Origin: Victivallales bacterium
GTDB taxonomy: Bacteria > Verrucomicrobiota > Lentisphaeria > Victivallales > GWF2-38-69
Direction of reading: 5' to 3'
Assembly: GCA_021733985.1 (NCBI GenBank)
Contig: JAIPJT010000002.1
Location: 50,468 to 114,467 of the forward strand
Length of the DNA stretch: 64,000 nt
Part shown: positions 37,705 through 47,088 of the stretch, one piece after another
Layout: each line of letters opens with the position of its first letter
How positions within the stretch are numbered: position 1 is the stretch's first letter
Notes under the pieces: model-generated
What the model was told of the DNA's origin: nothing
The model's database searches: none
Seen by the model: the letters and a program-made list of their open reading frames with translations, nothing else
Position numbers and translations under genes: made by a program

Positions 37705-38112
37705 TTATCCTAATAATTTATTTATTTCATTATAAAGCTGTTCGTTTCTAATATCTTTATCAAGAATTACATCAGCTTTAATCCATGAACGCATTTCATC
37801 TGTTGATACATCAAAGTGATAGCCTGTTTCGTTTGTCACATTTGTAACTATTATTACCGGGATTTTCGGGTTTGTTTTTTTTAACTTGTAGCTGAGTACA
37901 AAACCGCTGTCACTGTTTTCCATCATAAGGTCAAACACGGCAAGATCAAAATCGGTTTCCTGTATTAGCTTCTCGCCCTCAGCCTGTGAACCTCCAACAA
38001 CAACTTCAAAGCCATAGCTTTTCAGATAGAACGAAATAAGTTCCTGATAATCGAAATCATCATCAACGACCAAAGCTGTTTTCCCAAAATATCTTTTTTC
38101 CTGTTCTGACAT
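37705..38112 (-). CDS. Single-domain response regulator
   Basis: 135 aa receiver only. LVVDDDFDYQE acidic pair, DLAVFDLMMENSDSGF phospho-acceptor, VIIVTNVTNETG, with an insertion before the expected Lys (LDKDI). No output domain, so it may shuttle phosphate between the sensor kinase upstream (38145-40163) and the REC-kinase downstream. Confidence 0.85.
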   Translation of the reverse strand: MSEQEKRYFGKTALVVDDDFDYQELISFYLKSYGFEVVVGGSQAEGEKLIQETDFDLAVFDLMMENSDSGFVLSYKLKKTNPKIPVIIVTNVTNETGYHFDVSTDEMRSWIKADVILDKDIRNEQLYNEINKLLG

Positions 38113-38144
38113 TATTTTCTCCTCTTTTATTCAATTTTAATAGT

Positions 38145-40163
38145 TTAATTTTTTCTTGGCAAAGAAATAGTAAATTCTGTCCAGGTGGGGCCCTTTTCAG
38201 GTTCCGCATTGGTTTTTACTGTAATATTGCCTTTATGTGTTTTTATAATACCGTAAGAAACGGCCAGGCCCAAACCGGTGCCCTTTCCAATCTGCTTAGT
38301 GGTAAAGAGCGGTTCAAAAATTTTATTAATGTATTTTTGCTGAATGCCGCTGCCTTCGTCCTTTATTTTTACATAAATTTTATCTTCATTATCATAGGCC
38401 TGAATATTAATAGTGCCTTTTTCCTGCATTGCGTCAATAGCATTCACAATCAGGTTTACAAGAACCTGAGTAATTTTATCTCCGTGTACTTCCGCAATCG
38501 GGTCATTAAAATTAGAGTCAATTATAATATTGACCTCTTCAGGTTTTATGATTGTCTTAAGAGAATTTTTGATTAACTTATCAATGTTAGTAAGTTCAAT
38601 GTCAAGTGTGTTTTTCCTGGAAAAATTTAGCAGTCCTGAAACAATTTTTTTACATCTTTTAGCCTGTTCCACTATCAAATCAATGTCTTCTTTATACTCT
38701 TCGAGTTCCGGAGTCTCTGAAATCTCTTCCAGCAAACCGGAGGCATTAAGCAGAATGACACCAAGCGGATTATTTATTTCATGGGCAATACCTGCAGAAA
38801 GCTGACCCATGCTGGCAAGCTTTTCCGCATTGAAAAGAGCTTCCTGAGTTTTTTCCAGGCTGGTTTTCGATATTTTAAGATCTTCAAGTGAATTTTTAAG
38901 ACGTTCTATTGTATAGGGAAGGCACATTTCATTTTCAGCAAGACCTGCGTATATTGCCTGCGCATGTTCACGGCAGGTTTCATATCCGCATGCCCCGCAA
39001 TTCAGCTCGTCTTCAATTGTATATTTACCGAGTTTTTCCAGAATAGTTACTATTTTTTTGTTAGGTGGCTCTGTGAACCTTATGTCCGAAGCACGGAAGA
39101 TAGCTTTCATATCCAGTTCCTGATTCAGTAAACCGTGAAACATATCCCTGTTTATATGTAAATCAGAATATTCAAAACGGGATTTAACGTAGTTACTTAC
39201 AGCTGTACGGCGTGCGAAATATGATTGTTTTTCTTCAGAAGGCATGCCTGCGCCCATGATACATCCCTGACAGCATAAAACTTCAAGCAGTTTAGAGTCA
39301 AACTTTTTATTATGATATTCATCTAATGCTCTGACAAAGTCCTCTTTCCCGTCTGCCGTAAGAATATGTGAATTCAGCAGGTTTACTCTCATGTCAGCTG
39401 CCTGAAGCATCCCGCCGCGAAGCGGGAACAGTGCTCCGAGCCCGGGTTTCGGGGGGTCAAAATCCCGGGGAGTAAGTTTTTCACCGTCAATTTCTTCAGC
39501 TTCAAACATTTCAATAAGTTCCTGAAATGTAAGAACGCTTGCAATTTCAGTGGAGCCGTCTTCTGTAGGATACTTCAGAGCTTCTGCCTTTTTGGATATA
39601 CACGGTCCGATAAAAACGGTTTTTATATCGCCGTATATAATTCTCAGGGCCCTTGAAGTAGCTATCATCGGCGACACTATCGGTGCAAGATAGCTGAAAA
39701 GGATAGGGTGATATTTCTCAACAAATGATACAATTCCCGGGCAGGTAGTTGCAATATATGATTTGTCCGGATTATTAAAAACCAGTTCTTTATAGGCATG
39801 GGCTACAAAATCTGCACCGAAAGCGACTTCGCAAACATGATCAAAGCCTAATTCTTTAATCATGCTTACCAGGCGTCCGGCATTTATTCCCTGAAAAGCA
39901 GCCGGAAAACTCGGTGCAACTATTGCAATAGTTTTTATGTCTGATTTCAGAATATCATTTGTTTCATCAATGGACCCGTAATATTTTTTTGCTTTCTGGC
40001 TGCAGACAAGTACACAATGTCCGCAGCCTATGCAGCGTTCGGGTATGACTTCTGCCTGTCCATTGGATACACGTATAGCTTTAGCAGGACAGCTTCGTAT
40101 ACACGTATAGCACATCCTGCATCTTTCCTTAATAGTAGTAACTAATGTTATATTATTATCCAC
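38145..40163 (-). CDS. [FeFe]-hydrogenase-like sensor histidine kinase
   Basis: 672 aa from a GTG start. Two [4Fe-4S] ferredoxin motifs (CRMCYTCIRSCP and CIGCGHCVLVC, residues 15-54). Hydrogenase H-domain (75-350): L1 is changed to IATTCPG (C141), L2 is FIGPCISKK (C188) and L3 is EVLCCQGCIMGAG (C297-C301). FeS domain CGACGYETC with C414 (389-414). Then HisKA with H461 in AGIAHEINNPLG and HATPase with GTGLGLAVSYG. It lies between hydA and the two receiver genes. It is like the putative sensory hydrogenases (HydS) that control bifurcating hydrogenases, but with a fused kinase. I infer H2 or redox sensing, not bulk catalysis. Confidence 0.88.
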   Translation of the reverse strand: MDNNITLVTTIKERCRMCYTCIRSCPAKAIRVSNGQAEVIPERCIGCGHCVLVCSQKAKKYYGSIDETNDILKSDIKTIAIVAPSFPAAFQGINAGRLVSMIKELGFDHVCEVAFGADFVAHAYKELVFNNPDKSYIATTCPGIVSFVEKYHPILFSYLAPIVSPMIATSRALRIIYGDIKTVFIGPCISKKAEALKYPTEDGSTEIASVLTFQELIEMFEAEEIDGEKLTPRDFDPPKPGLGALFPLRGGMLQAADMRVNLLNSHILTADGKEDFVRALDEYHNKKFDSKLLEVLCCQGCIMGAGMPSEEKQSYFARRTAVSNYVKSRFEYSDLHINRDMFHGLLNQELDMKAIFRASDIRFTEPPNKKIVTILEKLGKYTIEDELNCGACGYETCREHAQAIYAGLAENEMCLPYTIERLKNSLEDLKISKTSLEKTQEALFNAEKLASMGQLSAGIAHEINNPLGVILLNASGLLEEISETPELEEYKEDIDLIVEQAKRCKKIVSGLLNFSRKNTLDIELTNIDKLIKNSLKTIIKPEEVNIIIDSNFNDPIAEVHGDKITQVLVNLIVNAIDAMQEKGTINIQAYDNEDKIYVKIKDEGSGIQQKYINKIFEPLFTTKQIGKGTGLGLAVSYGIIKTHKGNITVKTNAEPEKGPTWTEFTISLPRKN

Positions 40164-40207
40164 TTCTGTGACTAATTCCTGTATTGATTTTAAGTTCAGT
40201 TTTAAAA

Positions 40208-41932
40208 TTAAATGAGAACATCTCTTTTAGTATAATTTGTATGAAGAAGTTCATGACTTTTATGACTTAAAGGCTCCCCGAGAAATTCTTTGTATAACTG
40301 CTGAACAGCTTTATTTTTATGAGAGGTTCTCAGTTTTTCACTTTTGTCAATCGAATATAGAGATTTAAGTCTAACCTTTATTTTTTCAATGTCTGTATTC
40401 CTGGGCTGTCCCCCGCCTGCAATACATCCGCCGGGGCATGTCATTACTTCGATGAAATGTAGATCCTTTCTACCTGATTTTATCTGTTCAAGCAGCTGTT
40501 GTGCATTACCTACACCGTTTACTACTGCTATGCCGAGTTCCAGACCGTTAATATTCAGTTTGGCTTCCTTTATGCCTTTTACCCCTCTTACTTCTTCAAT
40601 CTGTAAAGATTTTAACTCACTGCCGGTAAGCATGTGATATGCTGTGCGAACGGCAGCTTCCATTACACCGCCTGTTCCTCCGAAGAGTTTCCCGGCAGAA
40701 CTTCTTATGCCAAAAGGAGTGTCTGCTTTGTCTTCAGGCAGAGAACCAAAATCTATTCCGTATGTTTTTATCATCCTGGCTAACTCTCTGGTGGAAATAG
40801 TTGCATCGATATCCGGGACCTGGTCTCTTCCCATTCCCGGTCTTGCAGCCTCAAATTTTTTAGCAGTACAGGGCATAACAGAAACACTGAATATATTTTC
40901 AGGATCGATTCCTTCTTTTTTCGCAAAATATGTTTTAATTATTGCGCCCAGCATCTGCTGAGGGCTTTTACAGGTTGAAATATTTTCCAGAAATCCAGGA
41001 TAAAACTGTTCAACATATTTAATCCAGCCTGGAGAGCAGCTTGTCATCAACGGGAGTTTTCCGCCTGACTGAATGCGCTGAATCAATTCTGATGCTTCCT
41101 CCATAATAGTCAGGTCGGCAGAAAAACTTGTGTCAAATACACGATCAAATCCCATTCTCCTTAGAGCTGTCACCATTTTGCCGTTGACATCTGTGCCCGG
41201 TTCTATACCGAATTCTTCGGCTATGGATACCGAAATAGCAGGAGCGTGCTGTACAACAACAATTTTTTTCGGGTTATTCAACGCGTCTGTGACCTGCTTT
41301 GTGAAACTGTTTTCACGCAATGCTCCGGTTGGGCAGACCATAATGCATTGGCCGCAATATATACAGCTGGATATATTGAGTCCCTGATTGAAAGCCGGAG
41401 CTATAACAGTGCTGCTGCCTCTGCCTACAAAGTCAATTGCAGAAACATTTTGAATTTCCTCACAGACTCTTACACATTTTCCGCATAGAATACATTTAGA
41501 CTGGTCCCTTACAATAGCAGGACTGGTACAGTCAACTGTATTTCTGGTTTTATGTTTTCCAACAAACCTTCTTTCCCTTATACCATACTGATCAGCCAAA
41601 TTCTGAAGTTGGCAGTTGCCGTTTCTTACGCAGTATAAACAGTCATCAGGATGGTTGGCCAGCAAAAGCTCTATAACGGTTTTTCTTGCCTTTATCACAC
41701 GGGGAGAATTAGTTATAATGTTCATCCCTTCCTGTACAGGATAAGAACAGCTGGGTACCAGTCCGGGCATTCCTTCGACTTCCACGCAGCATATTCTGCA
41801 GGCGCCGCTCGGAAGAAAGTCATCCATATGACAAAGAGTGGGAATGTTTATTCCTGCACGCTTGACAGCTGACAGAATAGTCTCTTCCGGTTTGGCATCT
41901 ATAATTCTATTATTAACTGTAATTTCAAACAT
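40208..41932 (-). CDS. hydA: [FeFe] hydrogenase catalytic subunit HydA (trimeric type)
   Basis: 574 aa. The ATG at 41932 is preceded by AGAGGTG, so a GTG three codons up (41941) is less likely. Order: plant-type [2Fe-2S] domain (CHMDDFLPSGACRICC), His-ligated [4Fe-4S] (HPDDCLYCVRNGNC), two [4Fe-4S] (CILCGKCVRVCEE and CIYCGQCIMVCP), then the H domain with L1 TSCSPGW, L2 VMPCTAKK, L3 EVMTCPGGCIAGGG. These L1-L3 forms are those of the trimeric HydABC hydrogenases that couple NADH and ferredoxin oxidation to H2. A C-terminal small-subunit-like tail is present. HydC and HydB lie upstream. Confidence 0.95.
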   Translation of the reverse strand: MFEITVNNRIIDAKPEETILSAVKRAGINIPTLCHMDDFLPSGACRICCVEVEGMPGLVPSCSYPVQEGMNIITNSPRVIKARKTVIELLLANHPDDCLYCVRNGNCQLQNLADQYGIRERRFVGKHKTRNTVDCTSPAIVRDQSKCILCGKCVRVCEEIQNVSAIDFVGRGSSTVIAPAFNQGLNISSCIYCGQCIMVCPTGALRENSFTKQVTDALNNPKKIVVVQHAPAISVSIAEEFGIEPGTDVNGKMVTALRRMGFDRVFDTSFSADLTIMEEASELIQRIQSGGKLPLMTSCSPGWIKYVEQFYPGFLENISTCKSPQQMLGAIIKTYFAKKEGIDPENIFSVSVMPCTAKKFEAARPGMGRDQVPDIDATISTRELARMIKTYGIDFGSLPEDKADTPFGIRSSAGKLFGGTGGVMEAAVRTAYHMLTGSELKSLQIEEVRGVKGIKEAKLNINGLELGIAVVNGVGNAQQLLEQIKSGRKDLHFIEVMTCPGGCIAGGGQPRNTDIEKIKVRLKSLYSIDKSEKLRTSHKNKAVQQLYKEFLGEPLSHKSHELLHTNYTKRDVLI

Positions 41933-41958
41933 TTTAAACACCTCTATGATTGTAACTT

Positions 41959-43890
41959 TTAATCTATAACTATTGCATCAAACTTGCAGGTTTCTATGCA
42001 GGCTCCGCAACCGATACATAGGTCTGTGACAATATAATGAGGACTTCTTTTAGCGCCTTTTACTGCACCTGTCGGACATTTCTGGGCGCATGCGGTACAA
42101 CCTACACAGTTGGCTTCTATAATTTTGTAATTAATAAGGTCTCTGCATACTCCGGCCGGACATTTTCTTTCATATATGTGGGCTTCATATTCTTCTCTAA
42201 ACCATTTCAAAGTACTTAAAACTGGATTCGGGGCGGTTTGTCCAAGACCGCAGAGACTCGTATCCTGGATGACTTTTGCGAGCCTTTCAAGATACATCAA
42301 ACCTTTGAAACGCTGAAGGGCCTGAGTCGGTGATTCGTCTTTTCTGCCGTGGGTAATATCTTCAAGAATGCCAAGCATATGGCGAGTGCCTTCACGGCAT
42401 GGAATACATTTACCGCAGCTTTCTCTTTGTATAAAGTCCATAAAAAATTTTGCAAGGTCAACCATGCAGGTGCTTTCATCCATTACAACCAATCCGCCGG
42501 AGCCCATCATGGCACCTACGTTTTTCAGTGATTCATAATCTATTTCAATGTCGACGAACTCGGTAGGGATACAGCCGCCTGAAGGGCCTCCGATTTGAAC
42601 AGCCTTATAATTTTTATCATTCGGGATTCCGCCTCCGATTTCAAAAACTATCTCACTTAGTTTTGTGCCCATAGCAACCTCAACGAGACCGGTCCTGTTG
42701 ATCCTGCCTGAAAGTGCAAATACTTTAGTGCCTTTACTGGATTTAGTTCCAATTGAATTAAAAGCAGCACTTCCCGAGTCAATAATTCCGGGAACGTTTG
42801 CATAGGTTTCGACGTTGTTTATTACGGAAGGTTTGCCGAATAAACCTTTTACAGCCGGAAACGGCGGACGGGGACGCGGCATTCCGCGTTTACCTTCAAT
42901 ACTGTGTATAAGGGCAGTTTCTTCGCCGCAGACAAAAGCACCGGCGCCTTTTTTGATAATTATGTCAAGGCTGAAATCGGTATTCATGATGTTACTTCCG
43001 AGAAGACCGTATTCCTTAGCCTGTCTGATTGCTGTTTCAAGTCTTGATATTGCGAGAGGATATTCAGCGCGAATATATATATATGCTTTTGTTGCGCCTA
43101 TGGCATATGCGCCAATCGCCAGTCCTTCAAGCAGTCGATGAGGGTCACCTTCTATTACCGCTCTGTCCATAAAGGCTCCCGGGTCACCTTCATCTGCATT
43201 ACATATCATATATTTCTGGGAACTTTCGGTATTTAAAGCAAATTTCCATTTTCTCCCAGTGAGGAAACCGCCGCCGCCTCTCCCGCGAAGACCGCTTTCT
43301 TCAATAATATTACAGACTTCAGGAGTTTTATATTTATATTCTCTGAGAACTTTTGTAAATGCTCTGTATCCGCCAAAAGCAATATATTCATCGATATTTG
43401 TTGGATCTATAATTCCGCAGTTTTTCAACACTAACCTGGTTTGTCTTTGGAAAAAGGGATGTTCATCAAGGTAAGCTAACCCTTCCCATCCTTCAAAATT
43501 ACTGTTTCTGTGCTGTCCCATAAAATTTTCCGTCTTGATTTCATGTCCCAAGACAGCTTCTATAATATCAACTGCATTTGATTCTGTTACATTTTTAAAT
43601 GTAAGCCTTGTTCTGCCCGGAATCTGTACGTCCATAATAGGCTCTTCCGCGCAAAGTCCGATACAGCCTACTTTTACCAGGTTAATATCTTTGTTTTTGA
43701 TGTATTCTTCCAGTTTTGTTAATACTTTATTCGCCCCGGCACTTAATCCGCATGTCGCTGTACCAAGGAAAACGGTAGGAAGTTTTATTTTGCTTCTTGT
43801 ATTAGATAAAATATAATCTTTTATATAACTGTCATTTATATTTTTTTCATCTTTTTGTGACAGGATATTCTTCAGTATTTCCTTGTTCAT
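41959..43890 (-). CDS. hydB: NADH-binding subunit HydB of the [FeFe] hydrogenase
   Basis: 643 aa NuoF-like flavoprotein. N-terminal thioredoxin-like [2Fe-2S] domain (ATCGLSAGA ... GCIGLCAEEP), FMN/NADH fold with GLRGRGGGGFLTG, NADEGDPGAF, FVCGEETALI, the [4Fe-4S] ESCGKCIPCREG, and two C-terminal ferredoxin [4Fe-4S] sets (CVGCTACAQKCP, CIGCGACIETC). This C-terminal ferredoxin extension distinguishes hydrogenase HydB from NuoF. Bifurcating enzymes use this subunit for NAD and ferredoxin. Tight spacing with hydC (13 bases) and hydA (26). Confidence 0.95.
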   Translation of the reverse strand: MNKEILKNILSQKDEKNINDSYIKDYILSNTRSKIKLPTVFLGTATCGLSAGANKVLTKLEEYIKNKDINLVKVGCIGLCAEEPIMDVQIPGRTRLTFKNVTESNAVDIIEAVLGHEIKTENFMGQHRNSNFEGWEGLAYLDEHPFFQRQTRLVLKNCGIIDPTNIDEYIAFGGYRAFTKVLREYKYKTPEVCNIIEESGLRGRGGGGFLTGRKWKFALNTESSQKYMICNADEGDPGAFMDRAVIEGDPHRLLEGLAIGAYAIGATKAYIYIRAEYPLAISRLETAIRQAKEYGLLGSNIMNTDFSLDIIIKKGAGAFVCGEETALIHSIEGKRGMPRPRPPFPAVKGLFGKPSVINNVETYANVPGIIDSGSAAFNSIGTKSSKGTKVFALSGRINRTGLVEVAMGTKLSEIVFEIGGGIPNDKNYKAVQIGGPSGGCIPTEFVDIEIDYESLKNVGAMMGSGGLVVMDESTCMVDLAKFFMDFIQRESCGKCIPCREGTRHMLGILEDITHGRKDESPTQALQRFKGLMYLERLAKVIQDTSLCGLGQTAPNPVLSTLKWFREEYEAHIYERKCPAGVCRDLINYKIIEANCVGCTACAQKCPTGAVKGAKRSPHYIVTDLCIGCGACIETCKFDAIVID

Positions 43891-43903
43891 AATACCCTCT
43901 TAC

Positions 43904-44380
43904 CTATTCTTCTAAAGTTTTTCTGTTTTTATATGATCCTATAATTTTTTCTATATCTGAAGGGACCAGGTTAGCATGAAATTCACCGTTTATGCTTATC
44001 ACCGGAGCAAGCCCGCAGGCGCCGATACAGGCTACAACCTCAATACTGAACATGCCGTCTCTTGTTGTCTCTCCGGCTTTGATATTCAGCATTGCCTCTA
44101 AAGCCGAAAGTACATTCGCTGAACCTTTTACATGACATGCTGTCCCACGGCAGACCTGAATATGATACTTCCCGTAAGGTTGGAATCTAAACTGGTTATA
44201 AAAGGTGGCGACACCGTATATTTTACTGGTCGGCAGGTTTAAAAGTCCGCCGACTCTGGCAACAGAATCCTTAGATAGGAATCCAAGTTCATGTTGTATT
44301 TCCTGCAGTAAAGGTATTAAGGAATCTCTTTTCGATCCCCGGTATTTACTGAAAATCTTTTTATATATATGCTCTTCCAT
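43904..44380 (-). CDS. hydC: NuoE-like subunit HydC of the [FeFe] hydrogenase
   Basis: 158 aa thioredoxin-like [2Fe-2S] protein, with CRGTACHVKGSANV and ACIGACGLAP supplying the four Cys. It is the first gene of the hyd cluster. Preceded by a candidate operator dyad at 44441-44464. NuoE of complex I is the closest family, but the absence of other nuo genes and the HydBA partners make hydC the better call. Confidence 0.92.
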   Translation of the reverse strand: MEEHIYKKIFSKYRGSKRDSLIPLLQEIQHELGFLSKDSVARVGGLLNLPTSKIYGVATFYNQFRFQPYGKYHIQVCRGTACHVKGSANVLSALEAMLNIKAGETTRDGMFSIEVVACIGACGLAPVISINGEFHANLVPSDIEKIIGSYKNRKTLEE

Positions 44381-44754
44381 TCTACTATACCTTAAATAAG
44401 TTAATAATTACTAAACAATGCAATCAAATTAAGTAAAAAAATTTCAAAGGGATATCCTTGAAATGTCAAAGTACCGGCACGAAAACTTTTTTGTATCCGA
44501 CAAATATATTCCTGTTCAGCTCCGGCTTTAAGGCTTTCCTTAACACCTAAAACCTAATACAAATTGATAAGAAGTATTATCATTAAAAACGAGCTAAAAA
44601 ACCGGCCGGTTAAAAACAGTACTTCAACTGCTTAATCTATAGATACTGACTGTTACTGGAAAATATGAAAATTCCCTTCTGGGTTGAATTAAAGAAAAAT
44701 AAGTTATTTAGGATTATTTGCTGTGAATATGTGTAACTAAAACGTTTTTCCTTT
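44381..44754. other. Regulatory gap between hox and hyd clusters
   Basis: 374 bases without a gene. Contains the dyad at 44441-44464 (hyd promoter side) and AACCGGCCGGTT at 44600-44611 with T and A tracts on either side, which could end the upstream hox transcript. -10-like TATAGT lies very near the hydC ATG. Confidence 0.5.
44441..44464 (-). promoter_or_regulatory. Candidate operator upstream of hydCBA
   Basis: ATTTCAAAGG on the left and CCTTGAAAT on the right, with GATAT between: a near-perfect dyad (9 of 9 arm bases match once one A is skipped). It lies 61-84 bases before the hydC start. The regulator is unknown. Confidence 0.4.
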
Positions 44755-45126
44755 TTATAACTTGTTTTTTATCGTGTTCAGAAGAGTTTGAGGATTAATG
44801 GGTTTCTGGAAAATACCGTTTAAACCGAGTTCCGTATAATTGACTGTGTCATTTAAGTTATCACCAATGGAGCTTAACATGTATACAGGCACATTGTCTG
44901 ATAAAAGCCTTACTTCCTTTACAAAATTTACTCCGGCATCTACTTCTTCCATCATCAAATCCACTATAGTGAGATCGGGACTGCATTGTTTAAATTTTTT
45001 TATACCTTCTTCCGCCGAGGAGGCTTCTTCCATAATATATCCGTTCTGTTCAAGAATAAATTTTAAAGAATTGCGTACATCCTGATCATCGTCTACACAG
45101 AGGATTACATATTTATTGTCTCTCAT
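44755..45126 (-). CDS. Single-domain response regulator at the end of the hox cluster
   Basis: 123 aa receiver: CVDDDQDVRNS, phospho-acceptor in LTIVDLMMEE, MLSSIG and FQKPINP with the conserved Lys. No output domain. Follows the hydrogenase protease by 35 bases in the same direction, so it is probably co-transcribed with hoxFUYH. Partner kinase unknown; the hyd-cluster kinases 10 kb further on are candidates. Confidence 0.85.
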   Translation of the reverse strand: MRDNKYVILCVDDDQDVRNSLKFILEQNGYIMEEASSAEEGIKKFKQCSPDLTIVDLMMEEVDAGVNFVKEVRLLSDNVPVYMLSSIGDNLNDTVNYTELGLNGIFQKPINPQTLLNTIKNKL

Positions 45127-45161
45127 AACAACACCTGGGTTTTGAAATTAATAATATAAAA

Positions 45162-45608
45162 TTAAACTGTATTTTTCTTAATACAATATTTTAAAAAATT
45201 TGCGGCCTTAAATAAATTAGCTTCAGCTTGTTCTGATAAAGCTTCACTGTAACTGTTGAAATCATACCCTCTTATACCAAGGATATAGGCTTCCGGTTTT
45301 CTATTAAAAAGTTTTAATGTTAGCCCGATTAAGTTTTCAGGAGTTATGCTGTGGCTTGAAAATTTTATTTCTTCAGCCGGTTCTATCTTTTTAAAATAAA
45401 AAGGTTTACTGCAGCTTACATCGGCGTCAGCAAAAATTACAGTATCATGTTTGGATATCTCAATGGCATCTTCAACAGTCAACTGGTAATTACTCTCTAC
45501 CGTAAGATTAGGATAATTTCCATTATTAAACAATTCGGCTAATGCAGGCCCCAGACCGTCATCAAGACGGCCCGGATTGCCGTAGCCTATTAATAAAATA
45601 TTGCTCAC
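45162..45608 (-). CDS. hoxW: [NiFe] hydrogenase maturation endopeptidase
   Basis: 148 aa from a GTG with GGAA upstream. N-terminal LLIGYGNPGRLDDGLGP matches the hydrogenase-protease motif with its metal-binding acidic residue, and SSHSITPENL contains the conserved His. It cleaves the C-terminal tail of the large subunit after the last His; HoxH upstream has such a tail (25 residues). Symbol by context and family; hyaD/hybD-type naming is equally possible. Confidence 0.85.
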   Translation of the reverse strand: MSNILLIGYGNPGRLDDGLGPALAELFNNGNYPNLTVESNYQLTVEDAIEISKHDTVIFADADVSCSKPFYFKKIEPAEEIKFSSHSITPENLIGLTLKLFNRKPEAYILGIRGYDFNSYSEALSEQAEANLFKAANFLKYCIKKNTV

Positions 45609-45614
45609 ACTGAC

Positions 45615-47042
45615 TTAGTTCCTTGATTCAGTTTGAATTATATGGCCATCATTGTCAAGCAGTTCAAACTTCAACGGCATTTTGCCTAAAGCGTGTGTAG
45701 CGCATGACAGGCATGGATCATAGGCTCTTATTGCTACTTCCACTTCATTCATAAGCGGTTCAGTAATTTCAGGTTTGCCGGAAATTCTTTCTTCCGCGAC
45801 TTTTTTAACAGCCTGATTCATCGGTTCATTATTACTTGTAGTCGAGACTATAAGATTGGCCATAGTAATCTGATCATTGTCATTGACCTGATAATGATGG
45901 AATAAAGTACCTCTCGGTGCTTCAATAATACCGACACCTTCATTCCTTCTTTCTCCGGAAACGACAAGGTCATTGCCCTGTAAATCGTCATCATTGAGAA
46001 GGCTTTTGATAACTTCAACAGAATGAAGCATTTCAATCATTCTGGCCCAATGGTAAGCCATTGTAATATTATTGGGCTTATTGTCGGTTACAGCCATGAA
46101 CTCTTTTCTTGCTGCTTCCGCTTCAGGAGTGTCAATGTAATCACAAACATTTACTCTTGCAAGGGGACCAACCCTGTACCAGCCGTTTTCATGTCCAATT
46201 TCACGGATAAACGGGAATTTCATATATGACCAGGACTTGACTTCTTCTGCGATATAATGATGATATTTCTGGTTGTCAAGATGGTCAAATATTTTGTTTC
46301 CGTCTTTATCTATTGCGCGGACACCGCCGTCATAGAAGTCCATTGCACCGTCTTTGCGGACAATCCCAAGATGGTTAGAGTCAAAAGAACCGAAAGAAGC
46401 GATCTTATCAAGATTATCTATAGTATAATCTTTTGCTATTTTTAACGCTCCGCGGGACCATTCAAGTATTTGTTCAATATCCTTAAGGAAGTTATCACGC
46501 TCTTCAATAGAAAGATTTTTATTAATGCCGCCCGGGATTGCGCCGGTACCATGTATCTTCTTGCCGGCTGTTGCTTTGATGAGTTCCTGTCCGTATTTAC
46601 GCAGCATAACCCCCTGTACCGCCAAGTCGGGATGTTTTTCTATTACGCCGATAACGTTGCGGATTGCAGGATCAGCATCAAAACCGAAAAGAAGATCCGG
46701 AGAACAGAGATGGAAAAAATGCAGGGCGTGTGACTGCAGCATCTGTCCGTAATGCATTAACCTGCGCATCTTTTCCGCGGTAGGCGTAAGTTTGTCAGCT
46801 CCGACTATTACATCCATTGCTTTAGCCGCTGCAAGATGGTGGCTTACCGGACAGATTCCGCATAGACGCTGTACCAGTACAGGTACTTCCCAGTAGGGAC
46901 GGCCGAGTATGAAACGTTCAAATCCTCTGAACTCGACAATATGCAATCTGCTTTGAGTTACTTTATTATTGTCATCCAGCTGAATGGTCACTTTTCCGTG
47001 CCCTTCAACTCTCGTGACAGGTTCAATAACAATTTTTTTCAT
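45615..47042 (-). CDS. hoxH: NAD-linked [NiFe] hydrogenase large subunit
   Basis: 475 aa, group 3d-like. Active-site Cys pairs RLCGICPVSHH (C61, C64) and DPCLSCATH (C444, C447), followed by a 25-residue tail after H450 that the neighbouring protease would remove. EPVTRVEGHGK opens the protein. It carries out H2 oxidation or evolution, with electrons passing to HoxFU and NAD. Spacing of 6 bases to the protease gene. Confidence 0.95.
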   Translation of the reverse strand: MKKIVIEPVTRVEGHGKVTIQLDDNNKVTQSRLHIVEFRGFERFILGRPYWEVPVLVQRLCGICPVSHHLAAAKAMDVIVGADKLTPTAEKMRRLMHYGQMLQSHALHFFHLCSPDLLFGFDADPAIRNVIGVIEKHPDLAVQGVMLRKYGQELIKATAGKKIHGTGAIPGGINKNLSIEERDNFLKDIEQILEWSRGALKIAKDYTIDNLDKIASFGSFDSNHLGIVRKDGAMDFYDGGVRAIDKDGNKIFDHLDNQKYHHYIAEEVKSWSYMKFPFIREIGHENGWYRVGPLARVNVCDYIDTPEAEAARKEFMAVTDNKPNNITMAYHWARMIEMLHSVEVIKSLLNDDDLQGNDLVVSGERRNEGVGIIEAPRGTLFHHYQVNDNDQITMANLIVSTTSNNEPMNQAVKKVAEERISGKPEITEPLMNEVEVAIRAYDPCLSCATHALGKMPLKFELLDNDGHIIQTESRN

Positions 47043-47088
47043 TATTTTATTCCTCCAATGAAACTTGATATAATTTTAACCCGCTGAA

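Noticed and set aside
43904-44380. Complex I nuoE/nuoF genes
   Set aside because: Only NuoE/F-like (and, in hox, NuoG-N-like) parts occur, each beside hydrogenase catalytic subunits and maturation genes, and HydB has the extra C-terminal ferredoxin motifs. No nuoA-D or nuoH-N.
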